Positions 36,857 through 45,964 of a DNA stretch of 64,000 bases are shown one piece after another (positions within the stretch are counted from its first letter, which is position 1; every line of letters starts with the position of its first letter). Source of the stretch: Sphingobacterium sp. CZ-2 (GTDB taxonomy: Bacteria > Bacteroidota > Bacteroidia > Sphingobacteriales > Sphingobacteriaceae); contig NZ_CP038159.1 of the NCBI RefSeq assembly GCF_004526235.1, positions 1 to 64,000 of the forward strand, written 5' to 3'. The notes beneath the pieces are model-generated. The model made no database searches. It was not told where the DNA came from and saw only the letters and a list, made by a program, of their open reading frames with translations. A program made the translations under genes and the position numbers.

Positions 36857-37064
36857 AATAAGGACCTATACAGACCGGGTCCGGGCAGAGATCGTGAAAC
36901 AGATGCTGGTTGAAAATGATATTCCGGCCGTATTGATGAACAAACAGGATTCTTCTTATCCTGTTTTTGGAAACATTGAACTGCTTGTTGATAGGGAACA
37001 TCAATTGGAGGCCGTTGCCCTTATCGATAGTTTCTCCGAAGAAGACCTAGAGCATGAAGACTAG
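36834..37064 (+). CDS. DUF2007 putative signal-transducing protein
   Basis: A 76-residue ACT/PII-like alpha-beta protein. The pattern WVKIRTYTDRVRAEIVKQML, ENDIPAVLMNKQD, IELLVDREHQLEAVALI matches DUF2007, small proteins thought to bind ligands or partners. It overlaps both the CPBP protease gene upstream and cdsA downstream (11 bases), which suggests coordinated synthesis with these membrane proteins. Function unknown. Confidence 0.85.
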   Translation: MSNPNWVKIRTYTDRVRAEIVKQMLVENDIPAVLMNKQDSSYPVFGNIELLVDREHQLEAVALIDSFSEEDLEHED

Positions 37065-37851
37065 AGCGATTACCGGTTTCTTTTTTGTGCTGGTTCTGGT
37101 GGCAGCAACCATCTTCAATGCCTATGTTTTTGCGGCCTTTTTTTCTTTGTTGGGGGTTTTTTCCGCAAGGGAGTTCTTCGGGATCTGCAAAACGGCGGAT
37201 ACCAAACCGCTGATGTGGATAGGAACGATCTGCGCAGCAGTAATGGCGCTATTGGCTTCGGCGGTCTTTTTGGGTCAGCTTCAGCCCTTGAGCCTGTTAT
37301 TGGCGGTTCCTTTGGTTTCGCTCCTATTCATCTCTTCCCTGTACCTCAAAAGGGAAAAACCTTTCCATGATATTGCTTATACCGTTTTGGGATTATGGTA
37401 TGGCTGTGTTCCTTTTCTGTTTTTTATCGGGTTGGGATTTTTGGATACAACCTTCAATCCGAATATCCCGATGGGATTTTTGATCATGCTTTGGTCCAAT
37501 GATACGGGCGCTTACCTATCGGGCAGAGCATTAGGAAAACATAAATTATTTGAACGTATCAGCCCGAATAAAACCTGGGAAGGCTTTATCGGAGGGGTAG
37601 TCCTGGCAATTTTGGTTTCCTTATTACTGAACCATTATTTTGTAGGACTAACGCAGATCCAATGGATCTCTATGGCCTTGATCATCGGGATTTTTGGAAC
37701 CTTAGGTGACCTGGTGGAGTCCATGTTGAAAAGAAGCTTAGGCATTAAGGATTCCGGACAGATCTTGCCTGGCCATGGTGGTTTTCTGGATCGTTTTGAT
37801 GGACTGCTGATCGCTGCACCATTGGTTTTTATCGTACTGACTTTATTTTAA
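37054..37851 (+). CDS. cdsA: Phosphatidate cytidylyltransferase
   Basis: CdsA makes CDP-diacylglycerol from phosphatidic acid and CTP, the branch point of phospholipid synthesis in the inner membrane. The 265-residue protein has about seven or eight membrane segments and the C-terminal CDS signature: GDLVESMLKRSLGIKDSG followed by GHGGFLDRFDGLL. SNDTGAYLSGRALGKHK, PNKTWEGFIGG and the signature form the active site. It is in operon with the DUF2007 and DUF2461 genes. Confidence 0.95.
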   Translation: MKTRAITGFFFVLVLVAATIFNAYVFAAFFSLLGVFSAREFFGICKTADTKPLMWIGTICAAVMALLASAVFLGQLQPLSLLLAVPLVSLLFISSLYLKREKPFHDIAYTVLGLWYGCVPFLFFIGLGFLDTTFNPNIPMGFLIMLWSNDTGAYLSGRALGKHKLFERISPNKTWEGFIGGVVLAILVSLLLNHYFVGLTQIQWISMALIIGIFGTLGDLVESMLKRSLGIKDSGQILPGHGGFLDRFDGLLIAAPLVFIVLTLF

Positions 37852-37855
37852 TAGC

Positions 37856-38518
37856 ATGAAGATCGAAAAATCTACTTTTGATTTCTTGAACAACCTGAAA
37901 GAGAACAACAACAGAGAGTGGTTCCAGGAAAATAAACCGGCTTATGAGGCTGCTTTAGCGAATGTAACGGCATTTATTGAGGCGATCATTTTGGAGCTTT
38001 CAAAATTGGATCCCCACATCAATACGGATATCTCTGCAAAGAAATGCTTGTTCCGGATTTACAGGGATGTTCGGTTTTCAAAGAATAAGGATCCTTATAA
38101 ATCCTGGTTTGCAGCGGGTATTTCCATTGATGGCCGAAAATTGGCCGGGCCGGAATATTATATCCATATTGAACCGGAAGGAACTTTTTTGGCGGTAGGC
38201 TATTGGAGGCCAGAAAAGCAACATTTGGATTCCATTCGTCAGGAGATCGATTACAGTGCGGAGGAATTGTTCAAGGCATTGGAAAAAGGGGGCTGGAAAG
38301 CGGAGGAAATGTCTGCAGAAGATAGATTGCAGCGACCTCCTGCAGGATATGCGGCAGATAACCCGAATATAGACCTTTTAAAGCACCGAAGCTTTATCTT
38401 GCATAAGAATATTAGCAGAAAGGAAATGGAGTCTCCTAAGGCTTTAAATACGGTAATTGAGACCTATTCCTCGATGATTCCTTTTAAGGATTTTATTCAT
38501 CAGGCGATTGAGCAATAA
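37856..38518 (+). CDS. DUF2461 domain-containing protein
   Basis: A 220-residue cytosolic protein of the DUF2461 family: FDFLNNLKENNNREWFQENK at the N terminus, KKCLFRIYRDVRFSKNKDPYK in the middle, and YYIHIEPEGTFLAVGYW, all diagnostic. The family is widespread in Bacteroidota and has no known activity. Last gene of the operon, four bases after cdsA. Confidence 0.9.
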   Translation: MKIEKSTFDFLNNLKENNNREWFQENKPAYEAALANVTAFIEAIILELSKLDPHINTDISAKKCLFRIYRDVRFSKNKDPYKSWFAAGISIDGRKLAGPEYYIHIEPEGTFLAVGYWRPEKQHLDSIRQEIDYSAEELFKALEKGGWKAEEMSAEDRLQRPPAGYAADNPNIDLLKHRSFILHKNISRKEMESPKALNTVIETYSSMIPFKDFIHQAIEQ

Positions 38519-38600
38519 TAAAGCAGTTTAATCCGTCTATTAGAGTTTATCTATCAGAGGTTATAAACATCAAAAAGCGCTTATTACTATCAAACAGCAC

Positions 38601-39794
38601 TTATAAAGGGAGGCTGATCTTTCCCATACAGACAGCAGGGGAGTTCTTGATGTTTTTCACATCTTCTGGATTACCTGCTACGGTTTCATTGGCCAGCACC
38701 GCAAATAGACAAGCCTCCTTGGCATCAGGATTTATTCCTAAATTGGAGAAAGACTGAACCTGATTAGGAAAGGTCTCTTCCAGCTGTTTCATCAACAGCG
38801 GATTATGGAGTCCGCCACCACTTACATACACCTGAAAACTTTCCAGTTCTGCAGTGGCTTTTTGGATTCCCAGTATCATGGTCTTGGCCGAGAAGGTATT
38901 GAGCGTTGCCATGATATCCTCCTTGGAAAGCTTTTCCAGATCTTTATCTTTTATTTTCTTTTCCAGGTAGGCGAGGTTGAACAACTCTGGACCGGTGGTT
39001 TTTGGAAAACCCAGGCTCAGGAAGGGTTCATTCAGCAATAGATCTAGCAGTTCGGACTGTACTTTCCCTTTGTTGGCCATCTCAGCATCCTTGTCCATTT
39101 CCAATCCGAAATGTTGGTGCATGAACTGGTTCATTATGGTGTTTCCAGGACCCAGATCGGTAGCATAGGCTTTTTGTTCCGAACCGATGCTTGGAAGGAA
39201 GGTAAAGTTGGAGATACCTCCAATATTCAATAAGATCCTGTTTTCTTTAGGGTCGCTAAAGAGCAGGTAATCGCCATAAGCGGCTAGAGGAGCACCTTCG
39301 CCACCGGCGGCAATATGTTTCTGCCGGAAGTCGGATAGGGTGATGATACCTGTTTTAACAGCAATATGATCCGCATCTCCGATCTGTAGGGTGCTATTGG
39401 GTAAGCGATGGTCTTTTGTCAGGGATTGAGGCGCATGAAAGACGGTTTGCCCATGGCTGGCGATCAAGTCTATATCCGCAGGAGCTAAGCCCCAAGAAGC
39501 TAATGCTTCAAGGATTAAAGCAGCGTGTGTGCTGCCTACATAAGCATTTATTCCGCAGAGTAGCTGTTGATCAATCTGCCTTTTGGCGAATATTTCCCTA
39601 ATCCAGTTCCGGAAATCATCCTGATAATCCAGGGTTATAAATTTTTCAAGTGAGATTTTAGAGCTTGGGCCAGAACCACTGATGCGGCAAAGCGCGATAT
39701 CTAGACCATCAAGGGAAGTTCCGGACATTAATCCGAGGATCAAACGTTCCTTTTTCTGGGCGATGCGGTAAAGGCTTTCGATGCAGGTATTCAT
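38601..39794 (-). CDS. anmK: Anhydro-N-acetylmuramic acid kinase
   Basis: AnmK opens the 1,6-anhydro ring of anhydro-MurNAc and phosphorylates it, recycling peptidoglycan fragments. The protein (397 residues from this start) has the family opening LIGLMSGTSLDGLD-type block, ASHGQTVFHAPQ, LQIGDADHIA, RILLNIGGISNFT, ATDLGPGNTIMNQ and the C-terminal VYVSGGGLHNPLL. The start at 39794 (MNTCIESL) is preferred over the ATG at 39809 by family comparison. It is divergent from gcvH. Confidence 0.93.
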   Translation of the reverse strand: MNTCIESLYRIAQKKERLILGLMSGTSLDGLDIALCRISGSGPSSKISLEKFITLDYQDDFRNWIREIFAKRQIDQQLLCGINAYVGSTHAALILEALASWGLAPADIDLIASHGQTVFHAPQSLTKDHRLPNSTLQIGDADHIAVKTGIITLSDFRQKHIAAGGEGAPLAAYGDYLLFSDPKENRILLNIGGISNFTFLPSIGSEQKAYATDLGPGNTIMNQFMHQHFGLEMDKDAEMANKGKVQSELLDLLLNEPFLSLGFPKTTGPELFNLAYLEKKIKDKDLEKLSKEDIMATLNTFSAKTMILGIQKATAELESFQVYVSGGGLHNPLLMKQLEETFPNQVQSFSNLGINPDAKEACLFAVLANETVAGNPEDVKNIKNSPAVCMGKISLPL

Positions 39795-39837
39795 AGGATA
39801 AAAATACATTTAAATTTGTAATATGCATTCTTAATCC

Positions 39838-39845
39838 TATTTTTG
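39838..39845 (+). promoter_or_regulatory. TAnnTTTG promoter of gcvH
   Basis: TATTTTTG, 23 bases before the gcvH ATG. Confidence 0.5.
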
Positions 39846-39868
39846 AAGGAAAAACAAATAATTACGAC

Positions 39869-40249
39869 ATGAATTTTCCTTCAGAATTAAAGTACACCAA
39901 AGACCACGAATGGATTCGTGTGGAAGGTGATGAAGCTGTTATTGGTATTACAGACTTCGCGCAACGCGAATTAGGCGATATCGTATTCGTTGATATCAAT
40001 ACTGTTGGTGAAGAGGTTGCTGCTAATGAGGTTTTCGGAACTATCGAAGCGGTAAAAACTGTATCTGATCTTTTTATGCCTGTTAATGCAGAAGTATTGG
40101 CAGTAAACGATGCGATCGATGCATCTCCAGAATTGGTTAACTCTGATCCTTACGGTGAAGGATGGATTATCCGTGTTAAATTAAGCAATGTTGCTGATGT
40201 TGATGGCTTGCTTTCTGCTGATCAATATAAATCAGAAGTTAACGCATAA
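39869..40249 (+). CDS. gcvH: Glycine cleavage system H protein
   Basis: GcvH shuttles the aminomethyl group on a lipoyl arm between the P, T and L proteins of glycine cleavage. At 126 residues it has the normal length; the lipoylated lysine is Lys63 in [13 protein letters not shown], and [21 protein letters not shown] opens the domain. It is a single-gene unit with a strong bidirectional terminator behind it. Other glycine-cleavage genes are not in the window. Confidence 0.97.
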   Translation: MNFPSELKYTKDHEWIRVEGDEAVIGITDFAQRELGDIVFVDINTVGEEVAANEVFGTIEAVKTVSDLFMPVNAEVLAVNDAIDASPELVNSDPYGEGWIIRVKLSNVADVDGLLSADQYKSEVNA

Positions 40250-40263
40250 GTATTTTAATACAT

Positions 40264-40302
40264 AAAAAAAGAGGCAGATCCACGGATCTGCCTCTTTTTT
40301 TA
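40264..40302. terminator. Bidirectional terminator between gcvH and the DUF6263-like gene
   Basis: Stem gaggcagatcc / ggatctgcctc, flanked by A-run and T-run, serving the two convergent genes. Confidence 0.9.
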
Positions 40303-40310
40303 TGGGAAGG

Positions 40311-41051
40311 TTATAAACCTTGGACGATATTGTTCAAATCTAAATTGATGGTTTGCCCATCTTGATCCAATTTCATTTTTATTGTCATTACTTTTGGGTA
40401 ATGGGTGTTGGTATCTAATATGTAGGTACCTGAATAATTACCTATTTTGGTATTTGATGAATCTTGGATATCTCCTGTAAATTCAAAATTGTATCCCTCT
40501 GCTGTTTTGGAAAGATATTTAGCATTCCTAATTACTGTCATTTCATTTGCAGTTTCCTTGGTTGTCCATGTATATCCTGGAGCCGCTGGTTTATCCGGTA
40601 ATACAGATCCAGAAGTTAGGTTTTCAAAAGGGCTAAGAGCGGTTGTCCCTTCATCTTCGCTGCTCACTGCGCCCGCTTCGGTCATTTTCGTTGCCATCTT
40701 TTTACCAAGTAATGGTTCAAACTGTGCCGCGAAGATGGTTCCAATTTCATCGTCTGAAGGGTTTTCAGAATCATAACTTCCTTGTGCCATACCTGCATCA
40801 AGATCAATTTTTACCGCTTTTATGACGTTATCAACGGTGTAAATATTGTTTTCCAATTTGCTGGCCGTCATTTCTGTCTTGATATTCATATCCATTATAG
40901 TTCCTCCAGTTCCTCCTTCCACATCAATTTTGGCTTTTGCAACTTGGGTAAACGTTTTGTTTAATGGCAGTTTGATTTTAAATTCGGTAGTCTGTGCACT
41001 CACTGTGGAAACAGCTGTTCCCAACAGAAATAATAAGAATAATTTTCTCAT
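40311..41051 (-). CDS. Secreted hypothetical protein (DUF6263-like)
   Basis: A 246-residue exported protein with a clear signal peptide (MRKLFLLFLLGTAVSTVSAQ). The mature part is beta-rich and repetitive in style (TTEFKIKLPLNKTF, MNIKTEMTASKLENN, and a C-terminal YSGTYILDTNTHYPKVMTI-type strand), like DUF6263 periplasmic proteins of Bacteroidota. Function unknown. Its promoter lies between 41052 and the insertion sequence that starts at 41150. Confidence 0.75.
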   Translation of the reverse strand: MRKLFLLFLLGTAVSTVSAQTTEFKIKLPLNKTFTQVAKAKIDVEGGTGGTIMDMNIKTEMTASKLENNIYTVDNVIKAVKIDLDAGMAQGSYDSENPSDDEIGTIFAAQFEPLLGKKMATKMTEAGAVSSEDEGTTALSPFENLTSGSVLPDKPAAPGYTWTTKETANEMTVIRNAKYLSKTAEGYNFEFTGDIQDSSNTKIGNYSGTYILDTNTHYPKVMTIKMKLDQDGQTINLDLNNIVQGL

Positions 41052-41149
41052 GAATTATGGTTAATAGTAATCTGATTTTTAAAAGTTCTCTTTAAATATA
41101 AAGAATAATCAGCAAATATTGTTAAAATAAAAAGGCCTCAACACGAATG

Positions 41150-42911
41150 GAGGGCACTGAAAAAGTCTCAACTTTTTAATGAGATTTAAAGAAATGACTG
41201 AGTACAAGATTTATCTTACTCGGTCATTTTTGTTCTAAGGATTTCTGAAAATTTGTTTTTTAATGGTTTTATTGAAGGTTTAATCGACCATGAGTGGCTA
41301 TTTAGGCTTTCAGAATCTCAAATCCATTGATTTTGAGGTAATATTCCTCCTTTTTAGATCAATTTCGGGATTCTTTTCAAGTTTACCGTGAAGATGGCCA
41401 TTGCACCCTGCATTTCCATATTTTGGATGCCATAGGAATCTGCTCTTCCATAACCATGGACATTCTTGAGCTCACTGTTCTTTGCCTCGATCTTATACCT
41501 TTCCTTAGACTTGCTCCGGTAATGATAGGTTTGCTGGAAAGCCATCTGCTCTTTATGGAGTTCGGATTTAATGGTTATCGAATAGGTCTTTGTTTTTGAC
41601 CCATCCTTATAACATCCTTCCCTGAGAGGGCAAACTTTACATCTATCCACATCGAAGTAATACGTGTCTGCTTGATTTTTACCTATGTTCTTTTTGCCCT
41701 GACGGGCCTTCCGGATTGCTAGATGGCCAGCTGGACAGACAAACATCCCCGCATCTTTATTGTAGTGAAAGTGATCGCTTTCTTTCCTGGATCCCTGGCT
41801 GACTGCCGGTTTCAATTTAGCGATGATATCAATGTTCTGTTCTTTTGCCAGCCGTAGATTGTCCTTTCCAGAATATGCGGCATCGCCTATAATCGTGTCC
41901 ACTTCCATTCCATTCTGCTGGCTGATCTCCAATAATCGGGGCAGTTCCGGACCATCACCTTTCTCGCCTGTAGTAACGACCGCTGCTGTGATGATGCGTT
42001 CCTCGGTCATTGCCAGATGTGTTTTATAGCCAAAGAAACTGCTGTCCATTGATTTATGTCCAAGCCTGGCTTCACCATCTTTTGAGAGCAGATAGTATTC
42101 CTTTGTGTCCTCGATGGTTTCCTTCAACAGGTTCAACTTCTCTTTTACAGCCGGTATTTCACTGATAGATTGATCCTGATCCAGCACTCTCTGTAATTCC
42201 CTGCAATAGGCAAGCTCTTGGTCCAGGTCGTTGGACTCGTTCTTTTGTGGTAGGCGCCCTTTGTAGTCCTCATCGATCTGATATATTGCTTTCCTCAACA
42301 GCTTGGATCGTTCCTTTAGCACTTCCTGTGCTGTGTATGGGTTCGATCTGGAATGGGTATGTGTGGCATCTACGATGATGGACCTTGATTTTATAATACC
42401 CTTTTCAAGAGCGATCGTTACGGTCTTATTGATCAACAGGTTCAATAGGTCCATGTCCTTTAACCGTAGCTTACGGAATTTGGTGAGCGAACTTGGATTG
42501 ATCACATCCTCCTCAGGGGCCATTTCCAGAAAGTATTTAAAGGACATGTCATATCTGGAACGCTCAACAACATCAACATCCGAAACGGTGTAGATCGTCT
42601 TTAACAGAAGGTACTTGAACATCTTGATGGGGCTCTCTGCTGTACGCCCATTGGTCTGGCAATACTTCTCCAAAAGTTCCTCATGTATAAAACTGAAATC
42701 GATAAGATCGTTGATTTTGCGAAGTAGATTGTCTTTTGGAACAATGATATCGTACAATCCCGAATAGGAACTGAACTGAATTTTTTGTTGGGTAGAAAGC
42801 ATCCTGATATCCGTTAAAGCCTACTTTAAGATAAGAAAAAAGGAGCAGAAAACTGTTGTTTTCCACTCCTTTTTTTAGCCCATTCTAAAAGGGGACTTTT
42901 TCAGTGCCCTC
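41150..42911 (-). mobile_element. Complete IS1182-like insertion sequence, 1762 bp
   Basis: Perfect 18-bp terminal inverted repeats gagggcactgaaaaagtc are flanked by an 8-bp target duplication cacgaatg (41142-41149 and 42912-42919). It has a single transposase gene. Each end has a hairpin with T-run facing inward (about 41195-41234 and 42838-42877), which would shield the transposase from outside transcription. It appears intact and recent, since the duplication is perfect. It disrupts no coding sequence. Confidence 0.92.
41354..42802 (-). CDS. IS1182-family-like DDE transposase
   Basis: A 482-residue transposase with the N-terminal DUF772-type domain (residues 50-120, PIKMFKYLLLKTIY and SSLTKFRKLRL), then a DDE catalytic core. 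Likely acids are Asp145 in SIIVDATHTHSRSN, the Asp in TIIGDAAYSG, and the Glu in YKIEAKNSELKNVHGYGRA. An inserted cysteine-rich region (CPAGH, CKVCPLREGCY) is typical of this family. It is intact and probably active. Confidence 0.92.
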   Translation of the reverse strand: MLSTQQKIQFSSYSGLYDIIVPKDNLLRKINDLIDFSFIHEELLEKYCQTNGRTAESPIKMFKYLLLKTIYTVSDVDVVERSRYDMSFKYFLEMAPEEDVINPSSLTKFRKLRLKDMDLLNLLINKTVTIALEKGIIKSRSIIVDATHTHSRSNPYTAQEVLKERSKLLRKAIYQIDEDYKGRLPQKNESNDLDQELAYCRELQRVLDQDQSISEIPAVKEKLNLLKETIEDTKEYYLLSKDGEARLGHKSMDSSFFGYKTHLAMTEERIITAAVVTTGEKGDGPELPRLLEISQQNGMEVDTIIGDAAYSGKDNLRLAKEQNIDIIAKLKPAVSQGSRKESDHFHYNKDAGMFVCPAGHLAIRKARQGKKNIGKNQADTYYFDVDRCKVCPLREGCYKDGSKTKTYSITIKSELHKEQMAFQQTYHYRSKSKERYKIEAKNSELKNVHGYGRADSYGIQNMEMQGAMAIFTVNLKRIPKLI

Positions 42912-42948
42912 CACGAATGCTAAGGCCTTTTCTATAGAGAAGCTAAAA

Positions 42949-43935
42949 TTACTTCTTGATATAAGATACTTCTTTAACGGCTTTCACCACTTTAGCGATG
43001 CTAGGAAGTGAAGCTTCTACCAACGTTGGTGCATAGCCCAAAGGTACATCTGCAGATGTAACACGGATAATAGGTGCATCTAAGTAATCAAATGCATTCT
43101 TTTGCACATTGAAAGTGATTTCTGAAGAGATGGAAGCCAATGGCCAAGCCTCTTCTACGATCACCAAACGGTTGGTTTTCTTAACAGACTCAATGATCGC
43201 TGCATAATCGATAGGACGTACGGAACGTAAGTCGATCAATTCTACGCTGATACCTTCTTTTTTCAATTCTTCCACTGCAGGAATAACCACACGAGGAATC
43301 ATCTTACCAAAAGATACAATCGTTACATCCGTACCTTCTTGGATGGTATTCGCTTTACCAATCTCTAAGTAATACTCTTCTTCAGGAACTTCTCCTTTAT
43401 CACCATACATCACCTCAGACTCCATGAAGATCACTGGATCTGGATCGATGATAGATGATTTTAAAAGTCCTTTAGCATCGTATGGGTTTGATGGAACAAC
43501 CACTTTTAATCCTGGGGTATTTGCATACCAGTTTTCAAAGTTTTGGGAGTGTTGAGCACCTAGTTGTCCCGCATTACCGGTTGGGCCTCTGAAAACGATC
43601 GGACAAGAGAATTGTCCACCGCTCATCTGGTGAAGCTTTGCTGCGGCATTGATCACCTGGTCAATAGCAACCAAGGAAAAGTTGAATGTCATGAACTCAA
43701 TGATTGGTTTTAGACCATTCATGGCTGCACCAACACCAATACCAGCAAAACCAAGCTCTGCAATAGGCGTGTCAATTATACGTTTAGCGCCAAATTCGTC
43801 AAGCATACCCTGACTTACTTTGTAAGCACCATTATATTCAGCGACTTCCTCGCCCATTAAAAAGATTGTTTCGTCTTTGCGCATTTCTTCGTTCATCGCT
43901 TCACGAAGTGCTTCTCTGAATTGTATTTCTCTCAT
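42949..43935 (-). CDS. pdhB: Pyruvate dehydrogenase E1 component, beta subunit
   Basis: A 328-residue E1-beta subunit of a 2-oxo-acid dehydrogenase complex, which with E1-alpha and thiamine diphosphate decarboxylates pyruvate. Seen: REIQFREALREAMNEEM, MGEEVAEYNGAYKVSQGM, DTPIAELGFAGIGVGAAM, HSQNFENWYANTPGLKVV and the C-terminal EEAWPLASISSEI. The alpha subunit is not adjacent, as in some Bacteroidota. Its terminator has been split by the insertion sequence just downstream. Confidence 0.92.
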   Translation of the reverse strand: MREIQFREALREAMNEEMRKDETIFLMGEEVAEYNGAYKVSQGMLDEFGAKRIIDTPIAELGFAGIGVGAAMNGLKPIIEFMTFNFSLVAIDQVINAAAKLHQMSGGQFSCPIVFRGPTGNAGQLGAQHSQNFENWYANTPGLKVVVPSNPYDAKGLLKSSIIDPDPVIFMESEVMYGDKGEVPEEEYYLEIGKANTIQEGTDVTIVSFGKMIPRVVIPAVEELKKEGISVELIDLRSVRPIDYAAIIESVKKTNRLVIVEEAWPLASISSEITFNVQKNAFDYLDAPIIRVTSADVPLGYAPTLVEASLPSIAKVVKAVKEVSYIKK

Positions 43936-44011
43936 CAGTATACCGATAATGTCGTTTGTTTAGATTAGGCAAAAATACTATTATTTCTTGAATTTCCGTA
44001 GCGGCATTGTA

Positions 44012-44638
44012 CTATTTTCGATGCAAACGTAGAAAACCCTGCAGCCAACTGTTGAGTTCTTGAAGGGCTTTCGGGATGTCCCAGTGGGATACATTGCGTT
44101 GTTCCACCAAATTGGAGATCGAACGGACCTGTATGGCAGGGCAGTTCTGCTCCTCCGCAACATAGAAAAAAGCAGCGCCTTCCATGCTCTCCAAACAATC
44201 AAGGGGTAAGGTTTTTCTGAGCTGTTCAATGCTGGAATTCCGACCATGCACCCTGTTAACAGTTATAGCAGTTGATTTCTTTAACGATTCAAAGGACTGA
44301 CCTAATGAAATACCTGGCAGCCGCTCCTGAAAGATCGATTTGCCAAAGCCCATTTCCTCGATCGGCATAAAGCCATCTTTGGTTTCGGCACCCAGATCAA
44401 AGATGCGGTCGGACACAATCCGTTTTACAGTTCCCATTTCATCCGCAGGATTGAAGGTGCCGGCTATGCCCACATTCAACAAAAGATCGTACTTGTTGTT
44501 GGCCAGGTGCTTACCCATCGCATAGGCCGTAGCGACCATGCCAACCCCGGTAACCAAATAATCCGTATCGAATTCTTGAATGCTGGAAATGGAATCTGCA
44601 ATTTCAAGCTCTGTGGCAGCAACTAGCAGTATCTTCAT
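44012..44638 (-). CDS. mqnB: Futalosine hydrolase
   Basis: A 208-residue nucleoside-phosphorylase-fold hydrolase that removes hypoxanthine from futalosine in the alternative menaquinone pathway. Visible: LLVAATELEIADSI, TGVGMVATAYAMGKHL, LLNVGIAGTFNP and the C-half ESMEGAAFFYVAEEQNCPAIQVRSISN. It could be confused with MTA/SAH nucleosidases; the length and ADEMGTVKRIVSDRIFDLGAE pattern favour MqnB. Divergent from queD. Confidence 0.88.
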   Translation of the reverse strand: MKILLVAATELEIADSISSIQEFDTDYLVTGVGMVATAYAMGKHLANNKYDLLLNVGIAGTFNPADEMGTVKRIVSDRIFDLGAETKDGFMPIEEMGFGKSIFQERLPGISLGQSFESLKKSTAITVNRVHGRNSSIEQLRKTLPLDCLESMEGAAFFYVAEEQNCPAIQVRSISNLVEQRNVSHWDIPKALQELNSWLQGFLRLHRK

Positions 44639-44675
44639 ATATTATCTGAAAGTACTAAATTACGTTTATTTGCCT

Positions 44676-44683
44676 TATCTTTG
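44676..44683 (+). promoter_or_regulatory. TAnnTTTG promoter of queD
   Basis: TATCTTTG, four bases before the ATG at 44688; it fixes the start there and implies a leaderless mRNA. Confidence 0.65.
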
Positions 44684-44687
44684 TACT

Positions 44688-45101
44688 ATGATTTATATTA
44701 CACGACGCGAACGCTTTAACGCCGCCCATAAATTGTACCGTGAAGACTGGTCTCCAGAGGAAAACGAGCGTGTATTTGGCAACTGTTCCAATCCCAATTG
44801 GCACGGCCATAATTACGACCTTTTTGTGACTGTGAAGGGACATATCAACCCGGAAACAGGCTTCCTGATTGACCTGAAACGCATGAAAGACATCATCATC
44901 AGAGAGATCATCAATAAATTGGACCATAAGAACGTTAACCTTGATGTGGATTTCATGAAAGACAAGATGGCTTCCACCGAAGTGATCGCTGTGGAGATCT
45001 TCAACATCCTTAAGCCGTTTTTTGAGCAAGAGAAGGTGTTTCTACATGCCGTCCGTCTGCATGAAACGGAAAACAACTATGTCGAATATTTCGGCGAATA
45101 A
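44688..45101 (+). CDS. queD: 6-carboxytetrahydropterin synthase
   Basis: QueD converts dihydroneopterin triphosphate to 6-carboxytetrahydropterin in queuosine/7-deazaguanine synthesis. The 137-residue protein has zinc ligands His14 (NAAHKLY), His39 and His41 (NWHGHNYDL), with Cys33 before them and a C-terminal Glu in RLHETENNY. The start is placed at 44688, since an upstream in-frame ATG would include promoter sequence. It is followed by folE, which makes its substrate, 21 bases later. Confidence 0.93.
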   Translation: MIYITRRERFNAAHKLYREDWSPEENERVFGNCSNPNWHGHNYDLFVTVKGHINPETGFLIDLKRMKDIIIREIINKLDHKNVNLDVDFMKDKMASTEVIAVEIFNILKPFFEQEKVFLHAVRLHETENNYVEYFGE

Positions 45102-45122
45102 TCCCCAAATTTAAATTACGAA

Positions 45123-45755
45123 ATGAGCAAATTTCAACAATTTGAAGAGGCCGAGCAAGATGGCTATCTTAAAATAGATCAGTACAACGAGAAAAATGTT
45201 GAACGAATTGCCGCACATTATGTGGATATATTAGAGGCTATCGGCGAAAATCCTAAGCGTGAAGGTTTAGAGAAGACCCCGGAGCGTGTTGCCAAGGCTT
45301 TACAGTTTCTTACCCATGGCTATGATGTGGATCCTGCGGAAGTATTGCGTGGAGCCATGTTCCAAGAGGAATATAGCCAGATGGTCGTGGTGAAGGATAT
45401 CGAAGTGTATTCGATGTGTGAGCACCATATGTTGCCATTCTTTGGAAAGGCCCATATCGCCTATATCCCTAACGGACATATTGTGGGTCTGAGCAAAATC
45501 CCGCGTGTGGTGGATATCTTCGCTAGAAGATTACAGGTTCAGGAGCGTTTGACCAACGAAATCCGCGACTGTATTCAAGAAACCCTAAACCCTGCGGGGG
45601 TAGCGGTAGTGATTGAATGTAAGCACATGTGTATGGCGATGCGTGGGGTACAAAAGCAAAACTCCGTAACCACAACTTCTGCTTTTACCGGTGCATTCCA
45701 AAACGATGTAACCCGTTCTGAATTCATCCGATTGATCACGGCTTCTTTGGATTAA
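45123..45755 (+). CDS. folE: GTP cyclohydrolase I
   Basis: FolE converts GTP to dihydroneopterin triphosphate, the first step to folate and, with QueD, to queuosine. The 210-residue protein has the zinc ligands Cys99 and His102 (MCEHHMLPF) and Cys170 ([10 protein letters not shown]), the [23 protein letters not shown] signature and KTPERVAKA. It shares an operon with queD and ends at a hairpin terminator. Confidence 0.96.
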   Translation: MSKFQQFEEAEQDGYLKIDQYNEKNVERIAAHYVDILEAIGENPKREGLEKTPERVAKALQFLTHGYDVDPAEVLRGAMFQEEYSQMVVVKDIEVYSMCEHHMLPFFGKAHIAYIPNGHIVGLSKIPRVVDIFARRLQVQERLTNEIRDCIQETLNPAGVAVVIECKHMCMAMRGVQKQNSVTTTSAFTGAFQNDVTRSEFIRLITASLD

Positions 45756-45782
45756 GATTTAAAGAAGATTTAATAAATATTT

Positions 45783-45808
45783 AACCCGCCATATGGTGGG
45801 TTTTTTTA
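45783..45808 (+). terminator. Terminator after folE
   Basis: Stem aacccgcc / ggtgggtt with loop atat and a seven-T run. Confidence 0.85.
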
Positions 45809-45950
45809 TGATCTTTTCACTTTTTCCACAATTGGTATAAAAATAAAAAATCCCGTTTTAAGGCAAATTTGGACATCCTTTGTTACTTAGCAAGATTTTG
45901 ATAATGAGTGTGTTAATAAAAATTGCTTGGAATGGTAAGGCCCTAATTCC

Positions 45951-45958
45951 TATCTTTG
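45951..45958 (+). promoter_or_regulatory. TAnnTTTG promoter of the O-methyltransferase gene
   Basis: TATCTTTG, six bases before the ATG at 45965. Confidence 0.62.
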
Positions 45959-45964
45959 CCCGGT

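Larger units (their letters stand above)
41130..42931 (-). other. pdhB terminator split by insertion sequence
   Basis: The arms aaaaggcct (41130-41138) and aggcctttt (42923-42931) would form one hairpin with a T-run on the minus strand, 18 bases after the pdhB stop codon, if the insertion sequence were removed. The insertion sits in the loop. Confidence 0.72.

Noticed and set aside
44655-45029. 124-codon open frame antisense to queD
   Set aside because: It is fully inside queD on the other strand, and queD has its zinc motifs and promoter.
45783-45808. Palindrome after folE as an operator
   Set aside because: The T-run and position after a stop codon make it an ordinary terminator.
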